Notes: generated by a model not told the origin, from the sequence alone. Positions 7,292 to 14,134 are shown, counted from the first letter of the stretch. The stretch is DNA of 14,611 bases from Streptomyces cellulosae (GCF_000721105.1 NZ_JOEV01000084.1:1-14611); one strand, 5' to 3'. A program made the numbers and translations.

Positions 7292-9294
7292 TCCTTACGT
7301 CCCCCAAGTCCACCAAGGGCGATCTGCATGGTCTGGTCGCCCGTCCCGTTCGACTCCGCCCAACTCGGCTTCTGCTGCGGGGCGTGCGGGGCCGGGGTGC
7401 GCTGCGTGGGCAGCGGCTGCGGCTCGTAGCCCCCCGCGGCAGCGGCGGGCGGTACGGACGGGGCGACGGGAACCGCGTCCTGCGGCTCCTGCTCGGGCAC
7501 CGCGGGCTTCTTCCTCGTCTGCCGCAGCATGTGGCGCCAGGCGAAGATCGGCGTCGCGGTGATCAGCGTGGCGAAGGTCGCCCAGATGATCATCGCGGGG
7601 TGCGAGTGTCCGAAGACGAAACCGGCGGTGATCGAGGAGCCGAAGATCGCGATGAAGTACCAGTGGTACCGGAAGGTCGCGAACCACCGGTCCGGGCTGG
7701 CCGAATCACCCTTGGGGGTGACCACGAACTTGCTCTTGCGTCGCAGGACGGAGTCGACCAGCGCCTTGGCGTACAGCGGCGCGGACAGTGCGGACATCAC
7801 CATGCCGGCCACACCGCCGGAGCCCTCCGGCTCGTGCGGGGAGACGTTGTGCCGGCGGTTCCAGATGTACAGGCCGATCTGCAGCGCGGAGGCGTTGCCG
7901 TAGAGCATCAGCCACACCGTCGGGTCGATGTTCACACCCGAGGCGCCCAGGCCCAGGAACAGCGCGCAACTCAGCGCCGCGAGGATCCAGTTGAGGGCGG
8001 ACATCGGGTAGAAGATGATCATCATCGTGTAGTTGAAGAGCTTGCTCGGCGGCAGCGAGTACCAGCCCTTCCAGTACTGCTTGAGGATCGTCTCGTACGT
8101 GCCCCGCGACCAGCGCATCTGCTGGGTGAAGAAGTCCGTCCAGGCGCTGGGGCCCTCACCGACCGCGAGCACGTCCGGGGTGTAGACCGAGCGCCACTTC
8201 TTGCCCGTCGCCGGGTTCTTGGCGCGGTGGATCTCGAAGCCGGTGGCCATGTCCTCGGTGATCGAGTCGTACAGGCCGCCGATCTGCTTGAGCGCCTTGA
8301 TCCGTACGGCGTTCGAGGTGCCGACGAACATGGGGGCGCCGTACCGGTTGCCGGCGCGCTGGATCAGCGCGTGGAAGAGGAACTGCTGCGACTCGGCGGC
8401 CTTGGTGACGAAGTTGTCGTAGTTGCCGTAGACCTGCGGGCCGATGACGAAGCCGATGTTCGGGTCACGGAAGAAGCCGAGCATCCGCTCCAGGTAGTTG
8501 GGCAGCGGCACGTGGTCGGTGTCGACGGAGGCGAAGAAGTCGTAGTTGTCGCCGTGCGCGTCCAGCCAGGCGTTGTAGTTGCCGTGCTTGGTCTTGGCGC
8601 GGTGCGGGCCCGAGGGCTGGTTCCACTTGGCGACGCCCTTGCGGGAGAAGTGGTGCACACCGAGACGGGCGCAGACCTCCTTGACCGCGGGATCGTCGCC
8701 CTCGTCCAGGAGCCAGACGTGCATGAGGCCGCGGTGGCGGATCTTCACCGCGGCTTCCAGGGTCTTCGTCACCATCTCCAGCGGCTCCTTGCCGGGCACG
8801 AAGGAGGTGAGGAAGGCCACTCTGGTGCCGGTTTCGGGCACCACCGGGACCGGGTCGCGGGCGACCAGGGTGGCGTGCGCGTTCGACAGCACGTTCATGC
8901 AGCGGAAGAACTCGATCAGACCGATCGAGACGAGCATCACGATGTCCAGCGCGGGCAGCCAGTCGAAGGCCGGGTAGTCGCGCTCGGTCCAGTGCTCGGG
9001 CTGCAGCAGCCAGGCCAGCAGCACCAGCGACAGCAGCGGGGCGGCGGCCAGCATCAGGGCGACCCGGATGCGGTGCGGCTCCTGCGAGATCAGCGAGCGG
9101 TACTGGACTCTGTACGGCTTGGTCGGATCGGGCTGTGTGAGGGGTCCCGCGAGCCGGCTGTAGTGCTCGTAGTCGTACTTCGGCAGCGTCTTCTTTATCC
9201 GGCGGAACGCACCGGTCCGATGCGAAGGCACCCTCAGCTGGGTGGTCTGGGACGGGTCGTAGTTCTGCCGGGCGCCCGTCGGCGTCGACGTCAT
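7288..9294 (-). CDS. cslA: Cellulose-synthase-like glycosyltransferase CslA (GT2)
   Basis: 668 residues, a processive family 2 glycosyltransferase in the membrane. Two N-terminal helices (about 77-97 and 113-133) precede the cytoplasmic domain. The catalytic motifs are DEGDD (197-201), DTD (258-260), TED (346-348, expected base) and QQMRW (391-395, the Q(Q/R)xRW acceptor-channel motif). Further membrane helices occupy about 421-590. There is no PilZ domain, unlike BcsA, so c-di-GMP binding is not indicated. The C-terminal 70 residues are Pro/Ala/Gln-rich and probably disordered. The product is thought to be a beta-glucan (cellulose-like) at hyphal tips. The ATG at 9294 follows a GGGGGG run at about 9302-9307. 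It is the first gene of the cslA-glxA unit and has a long upstream region with a possible leader peptide. Confidence 0.97.
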   Translation of the reverse strand: MTSTPTGARQNYDPSQTTQLRVPSHRTGAFRRIKKTLPKYDYEHYSRLAGPLTQPDPTKPYRVQYRSLISQEPHRIRVALMLAAAPLLSLVLLAWLLQPEHWTERDYPAFDWLPALDIVMLVSIGLIEFFRCMNVLSNAHATLVARDPVPVVPETGTRVAFLTSFVPGKEPLEMVTKTLEAAVKIRHRGLMHVWLLDEGDDPAVKEVCARLGVHHFSRKGVAKWNQPSGPHRAKTKHGNYNAWLDAHGDNYDFFASVDTDHVPLPNYLERMLGFFRDPNIGFVIGPQVYGNYDNFVTKAAESQQFLFHALIQRAGNRYGAPMFVGTSNAVRIKALKQIGGLYDSITEDMATGFEIHRAKNPATGKKWRSVYTPDVLAVGEGPSAWTDFFTQQMRWSRGTYETILKQYWKGWYSLPPSKLFNYTMMIIFYPMSALNWILAALSCALFLGLGASGVNIDPTVWLMLYGNASALQIGLYIWNRRHNVSPHEPEGSGGVAGMVMSALSAPLYAKALVDSVLRRKSKFVVTPKGDSASPDRWFATFRYHWYFIAIFGSSITAGFVFGHSHPAMIIWATFATLITATPIFAWRHMLRQTRKKPAVPEQEPQDAVPVAPSVPPAAAAGGYEPQPLPTQRTPAPHAPQQKPSWAESNGTGDQTMQIALGGLGGRKE

Positions 9295-9307
9295 GAGTCA
9301 TCCCCCC

Positions 9308-9364
9308 ACACGCGTGTCACCGCGTGGTGTCGTTTCTTTCTGCTGCTCGGGTCCCCCTAGACCC
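9308..9364 (-). promoter_or_regulatory. Small palindromes in the cslA leader
   Basis: Between a possible upstream peptide and cslA lie ACACGCGTGT (9308-9317, perfect 10-base palindrome), CACC-GCGT-GGTG (9318-9329) and GGGTC-N6-GACCC (9349-9353/9360-9364). Their clustering just before the ribosome site suggests operators or RNA hairpins controlling cslA. No known regulator consensus was recognised. Confidence 0.35.
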
Positions 9365-9365
9365 T

Positions 9366-9443
9366 TCACAGTCGTGTCAGCTGAGCCACAGTCATCACAT
9401 CGTCCACCTTCATGGACACAGGACTGAGGCCTTCCGGTTGCAT
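9366..9443 (-). CDS. Possible 25-residue leader peptide upstream of cslA
   Basis: A minus-strand ATG at 9441-9443 has GGAGG (9448-9452) four bases upstream, and the frame ends with TGA at 9366-9368. The peptide starts MQPEGLSPVSMKVDDVMTVA and ends QLTRL. It stops 71 bases before the cslA ATG, and a GGGTC/GACCC inverted repeat begins directly after the stop. Codon use is mixed and not strongly Streptomyces-like, so it may be a regulatory leader peptide, a small protein or chance. No similarity is recognised. Confidence 0.35.
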   Translation of the reverse strand: MQPEGLSPVSMKVDDVMTVAQLTRL

Positions 9444-9904
9444 GATGCCTCCCTCGGCATCACTCCATGAACGGGGCCCCCTCTCCCCGCCACCCCGGCA
9501 ACCGGCTTCCTGCCCCCAACTGCCGCGTATCCGCAGCATCTTGAAAACCAGGGTTCTACGGTGCTCATCATGATCGCAAGATGCGAAACGCGGTGTTTAC
9601 CGGTCATACGCGTTCATTGTGGCCTCTGTGGGGACCTTGTGGAGTCGTTGTGGACAGGAGGGTACGGATGTTGTCGAAGTGCTCCCTTGTGACCCCCTTC
9701 GCACGTGTCACCCGACCTGACCGCGTCCCTCGCCCGGCGGCATGTCGGCCGGACCCCGGTGGGGATGGCGTGAAACGCGCGGTCGGTCCCGGGGAGGCCC
9801 GTTCCTCGGCGGCCTCCTCCGGTTCCATACGGTCGACGGGTGCGTCCAGTTCAACGAGAGGGGCCTCCGAGGGCATCGCAGAGGGACCCGCCCCGAGAAC
9901 GCGA
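9444..9904. other. Far-upstream region of cslA, no confident gene
   Basis: This region is locally less GC-rich and lies between the cslA leader and the tRNA terminator. A minus-strand frame at 9604-9876 (90 residues, MPSEAPLVELDAPVDRMEPE at its start) lacks a clear ribosome site and its second half has poor codon use, so it is not called as a gene. A plus-strand ATG at 9668 has AGGAGGG upstream, but its frame runs through the tRNA terminator into the tRNA. GCATCTTG (9536-9543) and CAAGATGC (9577-9584) form an 8-base inverted repeat, with ATCATGAT (9567-9574) between them. The cslA promoter probably lies here or in the leader. Confidence 0.5.
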
Positions 9905-9930
9905 AAGCCCCCCGCTCCCGCGAGGGGCTT
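9905..9930 (-). terminator. Terminator of the tRNA-Lys gene
   Basis: Read on the minus strand, AAGCCCCTCGC pairs with GCGGGGGGCTT over 11 bases (one G-T pair) around a GGGA loop, followed by a short TT run. It starts 11 bases after the tRNA 3' end and is a convincing intrinsic terminator. Confidence 0.85.
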
Positions 9931-9940
9931 CTCACTGTCG

Positions 9941-10014
9941 TGCGCCGCCAGGGACTCGAACCCCGGACCCGCTGATTAAGAGTCAGCTGCTCTAACCAAC
10001 TGAGCTAGCGGCGC
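9941..10014 (-). tRNA. tRNA-Lys (anticodon CTT)
   Basis: 74 bases on the minus strand. The acceptor stem GCGCCGC (10008-10014) pairs with GCGGCGC (9942-9948), with A as discriminator. The D arm (AGCTCAGTTGGTTAGAGC), the anticodon arm GCTGA-CTCTTAA-TCAGC and the T arm with GGTTCGAGTCC are all intact. The anticodon is CTT, reading AAG, the dominant Lys codon in high-GC genomes. CCA is not encoded. A TAAGGT hexamer (10030-10035, minus strand) 15 bases upstream is a possible -10 box. Confidence 0.97.
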
Positions 10015-10029
10015 CTGCTGACCTGCACA

Positions 10030-10035
10030 ACCTTA
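10030..10035 (-). promoter_or_regulatory. Possible -10 box of the tRNA-Lys gene
   Basis: TAAGGT on the minus strand fits the TAnnnT pattern and lies 15 bases before the tRNA 5' end. No clear -35 box is visible at the expected distance, so the call rests on the hexamer and its position. Confidence 0.35.
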
Positions 10036-10224
10036 CCGGATCCCGGAGGGTGCCCCGGACCATCCGCGCGCCTGTCGCCCGCCACGGGTCCGCTGCCCGA
10101 CGGCCGCCCGGGCGGGCCCGCGTACATCATTCGGACCGTCAAGATGCGCGTCGGGATGACAGTTGAGAAGCTGGCGAACGTGCACAGGCTCGGACATTTC
10201 AACCCAAGATGTGAGGGGAATCGT

Positions 10225-11589
10225 ATGGCGGCTCCGGTCTTCGAGGAATTCGATCCCGCGAGCGACTGCGACTGCCCCGGATGCGTTCACTGGCGGCGCG
10301 TGCCGCCGCCTGCCCGGACCGGCCGTCACCCGGTCGCCCACCGGGCCGTGATCCTCGCCGCCGCCTCCACCGCGCTCGTCGCAGGTCATACGGCACCCGC
10401 CCTCGCCGCCCCGCACGCCCCCGGCGGTCCGGGCGTTGCCGCGGCCGGCGAGCCGGTCACCCCGCAGGGCGGCGAGGCCCTACTGCGCGGCCCGGCCGGA
10501 AAACGCGACAAACCCCAGCTCAGAACGCCCGCGACGACCCGCGCGGAGATCATGGGGCGGGCCAGGCAGTGGGTCGCCGCGAAAGTGCCGTACAACATGT
10601 ACGCGTCCTGGAGTGACGGGTACCGGCAGGACTGCTCGGGCTTCGTGTCGATGGCCTGGAACCTGCCGGGCAACGAGTGGACGGGCAGCCTCGACCAGTA
10701 CGGCGTGCGGATCGCCAAGGACGACCTCCAGCGCGGCGACATCCTGCTCTTCCACAACCCGGACGATCCCGGGCGCGGATCCCACGTCGTGATCTTCGGC
10801 GGCTGGGCCGACCGCAGGCACGCCTACTACATCGCCTACGAGCAGGCCCGCCCGCACGCCCGCCGGCGGGTCACCCCGTACGCCTACTGGACCCACTCCG
10901 ACGACTACGTCGCCTACCGCTACAAGGGGCTCGAGAGCGCCACGACGGGCGGGAAATCGGCGGCATCAGCGCCATCAGCGCCATCGGCGCCATCGGCGCC
11001 ACCGGTGGGCACCGACCCCGACACCGCCAAGTCCGGTGCGAGCGCGCCGGACGCGACGCCGTACCCCGGGCGGGCGTACTTCGGCCCCGGGGCGAACAAC
11101 AAGTACGTCACCCAGCTCGGCCGGATGCTCGTCGAGCGCGGGGCCGGACGTTACTACACCTCCGGGCCCGGCCCCCGCTGGTCGGACGCGGACCGCAGGG
11201 CCACCCGGGCGTTCCAGGAGGCGCAGGGCCGGCGCGGCCGGCGCGCCGACGGGCTGCCCGGCCCGCTGACCTGGGAGCTGCTGGTGACGGGTGCGGGACG
11301 CGACATCGCCGGCGGAGCGGCGGGTGCGCCCGCGCTCTCCTCGCGCGGGGTGCCCGGCTATCCGGGACGGGCGGTGTTCCGGCCGGGCGCGGACAACGAG
11401 TACGTCACCCGGCTCCGGAAGCAGCTCCTGAAGAAAGGGTTCGGCAAGTACGACACCACCGCCCCGGAACCCCGCTGGGGCGAGGAGGACCGGCGAGCCG
11501 TCGAGGCCTTCCAGCGCGCCCAGGGCTGGCGGGGCGGCAAAGCGGACGGCTACCCGGGCCCCGAGACCTGGCGCCGGCTCTTCTCCTGA
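10225..11589 (+). CDS. Secreted NlpC/P60 protein with two C-terminal peptidoglycan-binding-like repeats
   Basis: 454 residues. The start ATG at 10225 has GAGGGGAA at 10213-10220; a longer in-frame start at 10144 is less likely. The N-terminus is unusual: a Cys-rich stretch (PASDCDCPGCVHWRR, Cys15/17/20) precedes a late signal helix (about 40-62, ending PALAAPH). The catalytic domain (about 105-225) has Cys137 in DCSGFVSMAWNL and His187 in GSHVVIFGGW, the NlpC/P60 pair that usually cleaves peptide stems of peptidoglycan. An Ala-Ser-Pro linker (about 245-260) leads to two homologous repeats (about 279-355 and 377-454), each starting YPGRA, containing KYVTQL or EYVTRL, and ending DGLPGPLTW or DGYPGPETW. 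These resemble peptidoglycan-binding modules of endolysins. Its position beside the csl locus suggests a role in opening or remodelling the wall. Confidence 0.9.
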   Translation: MAAPVFEEFDPASDCDCPGCVHWRRVPPPARTGRHPVAHRAVILAAASTALVAGHTAPALAAPHAPGGPGVAAAGEPVTPQGGEALLRGPAGKRDKPQLRTPATTRAEIMGRARQWVAAKVPYNMYASWSDGYRQDCSGFVSMAWNLPGNEWTGSLDQYGVRIAKDDLQRGDILLFHNPDDPGRGSHVVIFGGWADRRHAYYIAYEQARPHARRRVTPYAYWTHSDDYVAYRYKGLESATTGGKSAASAPSAPSAPSAPPVGTDPDTAKSGASAPDATPYPGRAYFGPGANNKYVTQLGRMLVERGAGRYYTSGPGPRWSDADRRATRAFQEAQGRRGRRADGLPGPLTWELLVTGAGRDIAGGAAGAPALSSRGVPGYPGRAVFRPGADNEYVTRLRKQLLKKGFGKYDTTAPEPRWGEEDRRAVEAFQRAQGWRGGKADGYPGPETWRRLFS

Positions 11590-11610
11590 CCCTGGTTTCC
11601 CGCAGTCGAC

Positions 11611-11658
11611 CACGGCCTTCTTCATCGGCCACGGCTTTCTGCTGTTGACACGGCTTCC
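11611..11658 (+). repeat. Three CACGGC direct repeats with 19-bp period before the SPFH gene
   Basis: CACGGCCTTC (11611-11620), CACGGCTTTC (11630-11639) and CACGGCTTCC (11649-11658) are spaced exactly 19 bases apart. The third overlaps a consensus -35 sequence TTGACA (11645-11650) and forms the left arm of CACGGC-TTCCC-GCCGTG (11649-11654/11660-11665). The array lies 51 bases before the SPFH start and could be a multi-site operator. Confidence 0.5.
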
Positions 11659-11708
11659 CGCCGTGACCCCCTGTTGTGACGCACCTGGCGCGGAGGCTGG
11701 AGGCACCC

Positions 11709-12833
11709 GTGAGCACGACCACTTCCCACATCCCCGACGAATCCGAGGGCCCGACCGGAGGTCCGTCCCGACCCGGCCGGCTCATCCAGAACGAGGCGAC
11801 CACCGAGATCCCCGTCCATCTGCTGTTCCGCGACGAGCCGGACACGGTGGCGGTGCCGCTGGAGCCCACGGTCGTGGCACGCCGTCAGGGAACGGGCGAG
11901 CAGCCGCGCTTGCGACGGCCCGTGCCGCCCACGCCCCGGCCCGTTCCGGAAATCGACCCCGAGCTGGAGGAGCAGCCCGCACGGGTGCTGCCCGGCGCGG
12001 CGGGCGTGCTCGCCGGTGCCTGCGGGGTGGCCGGGACGGTGGCCACCTCGTGGTGGGCAGGGGTGCTGCCGCCCCTCGCGGTGCAGGCCCTCGGGCTGCC
12101 GGGGTCCGCGGCGGCCGGACTCGGTCCCGTCCAGTGGGCGGCGTACGCGGGGGCGGGCGCCCTCGGGCTGTTCGGCTTCGGCGGGCTGGCCCGGGGCCGG
12201 ACCGGACGGGCCTGGGTGCTCGGCCTGTTCGGCCGCTACCGGGGCACGGTCCGGCGCACCGGCCTGCTGTGGGTCAACCCGCTGCTGCTGCGTCGGCGGG
12301 TGGACGTACGGCTGCGGCACTGGCGCGGCGAGGAGATGCACGCCGCCGACGCGAGCGGGGTCGCGCTGCGGGTCGCGGTGCTGGTGGTGTGGCGGGTACG
12401 GGACACCGTGCGCGCCACGCTGGGCGTCGAGGACCACGAGACGTACCTGCGCGAGTGCGTGGAGGCGGGCCTGGCCCGGGTGCCGGTGGAGGCGCCCGGC
12501 TCCGGACGCGGCTCGGCCGACGCCGCCGGGGACGCGCTGACCCGGCGGGTCGCGGCGGACGCGGCTCCGGTCGGCATCGAGGTGTTCTCGGTGCAGCCGC
12601 TGCGGGTCGAGTACGCCCCCGAGGTCGCCGCCGCGATGCACCGCCGCCGGATCGCCGCGCTGGACGCCCAGCACCGGGCGAGCGTGCTGACCTCGGTGGT
12701 GGACTCGGTGGAGGACACGGTGACCCGGCTGACCATGCGCGGACTGGTGGAACTGGACGACTACGAACGCAAGGCGCTGGTGAAGGACCTGACGGTGGCG
12801 TTCTGCTCGGGGCGTGGGGAAGCGGGCTGCTGA
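11709..12833 (+). CDS. SPFH/band 7 domain membrane protein
   Basis: 374 residues from GTG 11709, chosen because GGAGG (11699-11703) sits 5 bases upstream; a GTG at 11676 is in frame but lacks this site. The first 90 residues are polar and Pro-rich, probably disordered. Hydrophobic segments at about 94-135 and 144-162 form a membrane anchor. The following part (about 170-345) reads like a prohibitin/stomatin-type SPFH domain: GLLWVNPLLLRRRVDVR, VAVLVVWRVRD, then helical segments ending in VEYAPEVAAAMHRRRIAALD. Such proteins form oligomeric scaffolds in membrane microdomains. The gene lies between the NlpC/P60 and AA10 genes. A direct role in glycan export is only inferred from position. Confidence 0.88.
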   Translation: MSTTTSHIPDESEGPTGGPSRPGRLIQNEATTEIPVHLLFRDEPDTVAVPLEPTVVARRQGTGEQPRLRRPVPPTPRPVPEIDPELEEQPARVLPGAAGVLAGACGVAGTVATSWWAGVLPPLAVQALGLPGSAAAGLGPVQWAAYAGAGALGLFGFGGLARGRTGRAWVLGLFGRYRGTVRRTGLLWVNPLLLRRRVDVRLRHWRGEEMHAADASGVALRVAVLVVWRVRDTVRATLGVEDHETYLRECVEAGLARVPVEAPGSGRGSADAAGDALTRRVAADAAPVGIEVFSVQPLRVEYAPEVAAAMHRRRIAALDAQHRASVLTSVVDSVEDTVTRLTMRGLVELDDYERKALVKDLTVAFCSGRGEAGC

Positions 12834-12839
12834 TTGGTA

Positions 12840-12868
12840 TGGACATGTTCAAGTAACCGCAATAATCT
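12840..12868 (+). promoter_or_regulatory. Promoter of the AA10 LPMO gene
   Basis: TGGACA (12840-12845) and TAATCT (12863-12868) are separated by exactly 17 bases and match a vegetative sigma factor promoter. The -35 box begins 7 bases after the SPFH stop codon. The predicted start of transcription, about 12875, coincides with the DasR-like operator. Confidence 0.65.
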
Positions 12869-12872
12869 GGGA

Positions 12873-12888
12873 CTTGGTCTAGACCTAC
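12873..12888 (+). promoter_or_regulatory. DasR-responsive element (dre) at the LPMO transcription start
   Basis: The core GGTCTAGACC (12876-12885) is a perfect palindrome identical to the centre of the dre consensus bound by DasR, the GntR-family regulator of N-acetylglucosamine and chitin genes. The outer bases are less well conserved. It starts 8 bases after the -10 box, where a bound repressor would block transcription. Derepression by amino-sugar phosphates is the known mode of DasR. Confidence 0.82.
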
Positions 12889-12934
12889 CTGCACAGCTCA
12901 CTGAACTTCCCCCACGTTCTCCAGGAGCGGCAGC

Positions 12935-13540
12935 ATGCGCAAAAAGACCAAGTGGTACGCCGCCGCGCTCGGTCTCGCGACGACCGGAGCGCTGGTGCTC
13001 TCGTCCCCGGGCGCGAGCGGACACGGCTACACCGACCTCCCCATAAGCCGTCAGAAGCTCTGTCAGAACGGCTCGGTGGCCAACTGCGGTGACATCCAGT
13101 GGGAGCCGCAGAGCGTCGAGGGCCCCAAGGGCTTCCCCGGCTCCGGCCCGGCCGACGGCCGGATCTGCTCCGGCGGCAACACCCGCTTCGCCCAGCTCGA
13201 CAGCCCGAAGACCCCGTCGGGCGGCGGCTGGCCCACCACCAGGGTGACCGGCGGCCAGAGCTACACGTTCCGCTGGCAGTTCACCGCCATGCACGCCACC
13301 ACCGACTTCAGGTACTACGTCACCAAGCCGGGCTGGAACCAGAACCACAACCTGGCCCGCTCCGACCTCAACCTCACCCCGTTCCTGACCGTCCCCTACA
13401 ACGGCCAGCGACCCCCGTCCACGCTCTCCCACTCCGGCACCCTGCCGTCCGGCCTGAGCGGCCACCACGTCATCGTCGCCGTGTGGACGGTCGCGGACAC
13501 GACCAACGCCTTCTACGCCTGCTCGGACGTCACCTTCTGA
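12935..13540 (+). CDS. lpmP: AA10 lytic polysaccharide monooxygenase (LpmP-like)
   Basis: 201 residues; single-domain secreted LPMO without a carbohydrate-binding module. The signal peptide ends SSPGASG and leaves His30 as the new N-terminus (HGYTDLPISRQ), as needed for the copper histidine brace. The second brace residue is His120 (FTAMHATTDFRYYVT). Phe193 in NAFYACSDVTF is the expected axial residue. Four Cys, probably paired, are visible (43, 51, 78, 196). AA10 enzymes cleave crystalline chitin or cellulose oxidatively. The S. coelicolor/S. lividans counterpart next to the csl cluster has, as I recall, been called LpmP. AGGAG lies at 12923-12927. The dre at the promoter points to chitin/N-acetylglucosamine control. 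Substrate (chitin or cellulose) cannot be decided from sequence alone. Confidence 0.96.
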   Translation: MRKKTKWYAAALGLATTGALVLSSPGASGHGYTDLPISRQKLCQNGSVANCGDIQWEPQSVEGPKGFPGSGPADGRICSGGNTRFAQLDSPKTPSGGGWPTTRVTGGQSYTFRWQFTAMHATTDFRYYVTKPGWNQNHNLARSDLNLTPFLTVPYNGQRPPSTLSHSGTLPSGLSGHHVIVAVWTVADTTNAFYACSDVTF

Positions 13541-13547
13541 CCAGGCT

Positions 13548-13598
13548 CGGGGAGTGCCGGAACCTTGAGGGTTCCTTGAGGCCGACCGGCACTCCCCG
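13548..13598 (+). terminator. Strong terminator after the LPMO gene, nested hairpins
   Basis: CGGGGAGTGCCGG (13548-13560) pairs perfectly with CCGGCACTCCCCG (13586-13598). Within the 25-base loop, GGAACC (13559-13564) can pair with GGTTCC (13570-13575), sharing two bases with the outer stem. It starts 7 bases after the stop codon and separates the LPMO gene from the next gene. Confidence 0.8.
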
Positions 13599-13620
13599 CG
13601 GGTAGGTTCCCCTCACGCCG

Positions 13621-13640
13621 CCGTACGTGACGGCGTACGG
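13621..13640 (+). promoter_or_regulatory. Inverted repeat CCGTAC-N8-GTACGG before the DUF3592-like gene
   Basis: This perfect 6-8-6 inverted repeat ends 4 bases before the GGGGGA ribosome site (13645-13650) of the gene at 13656. It could be an operator or a leader hairpin affecting translation. Confidence 0.4.
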
Positions 13641-13655
13641 ATCCGGGGGAACACC

Positions 13656-14117
13656 ATGGAAGCCTTCTTCTACGTCGTGCCGCTGCTCATGATCGGTCTC
13701 GTGTCGTTCAGCGCGTTCACCGTGATCCGCCGGGCCCGGGACATCAGCAGTGCCTGGGGCAGCGGCCTGACGGCGGAGGCACGCTGTCTGCGGACGTACA
13801 CGACGACCAGCGGCGGCGGTGAGACGCCCGTGAGGACGACACTGCACCACGTCTACGAGTTCGCCACCCGCGAGGGCCGCCTCGTCCGGTTCGACGAGAC
13901 GGGCGGCCCGGGCACCATCGTCGAGGGTGACTTCGTCCCCGTGCACTACGCGGCGGAGCGCCCCGAACGGGCCACCGCCAAGGCGCCGGCGCCCGGGAAG
14001 CTGGCGGCGGGCACCGGCTGCCTGCTGACGCTCTTCGCGGTGATCATCCTGATCTGCCTCGGTTTCATGGCCGTGGCCCACACGATGTTCGACGCCACGG
14101 GCAACCTGATTCCGTAG
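13656..14117 (+). CDS. DUF3592-like membrane protein
   Basis: 153 residues with two membrane helices (about 5-24, FYVVPLLMIGLVSFSAFTVI, and 123-146, TGCLLTLFAVIILICLGFMA). Between them is a beta-rich extracytoplasmic or cytoplasmic segment that includes a YEFATREGRLVRFDE strand pair and VPVHYAAERPERA. This layout, with a VxYxPxxP-like strand before the second helix, matches small DUF3592 proteins common in Streptomyces. Their function is unknown. GGGGGA at 13645-13650 supports the ATG at 13656. It is separated from the LPMO gene by a strong terminator, so co-transcription is unlikely. Confidence 0.82.
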   Translation: MEAFFYVVPLLMIGLVSFSAFTVIRRARDISSAWGSGLTAEARCLRTYTTTSGGGETPVRTTLHHVYEFATREGRLVRFDETGGPGTIVEGDFVPVHYAAERPERATAKAPAPGKLAAGTGCLLTLFAVIILICLGFMAVAHTMFDATGNLIP

Positions 14118-14134
14118 CCATCGCTCTCCACATC

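Noticed and set aside
7384..9360. 658-codon plus-strand open frame opposite cslA
   Set aside because: It mirrors the third-position GC of cslA and has no recognisable domain.
9349..9364. GGGTC-N6-GACCC as a second DasR site
   Set aside because: The spacing and centre do not match the dre palindrome (GGTCTAGACC).
9604..9876. 90-residue minus-strand frame between cslA and the tRNA
   Set aside because: There is no clear ribosome site, and codon use worsens through the second half; it was left as part of the intergenic region.
9581..9979. Plus-strand frame with AGGAGGG before an internal ATG at 9668
   Set aside because: It runs through the tRNA terminator and ends inside the tRNA, giving the CAARDSNPGPAD end typical of frames antisense to tRNA genes.
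10015..10224. c-di-AMP (ydaO-type) riboswitch upstream of the NlpC/P60 gene
   Set aside because: Such riboswitches often precede wall hydrolase genes in Streptomyces, but the gap is short, is shared with the tRNA promoter, and I could not find the conserved core.
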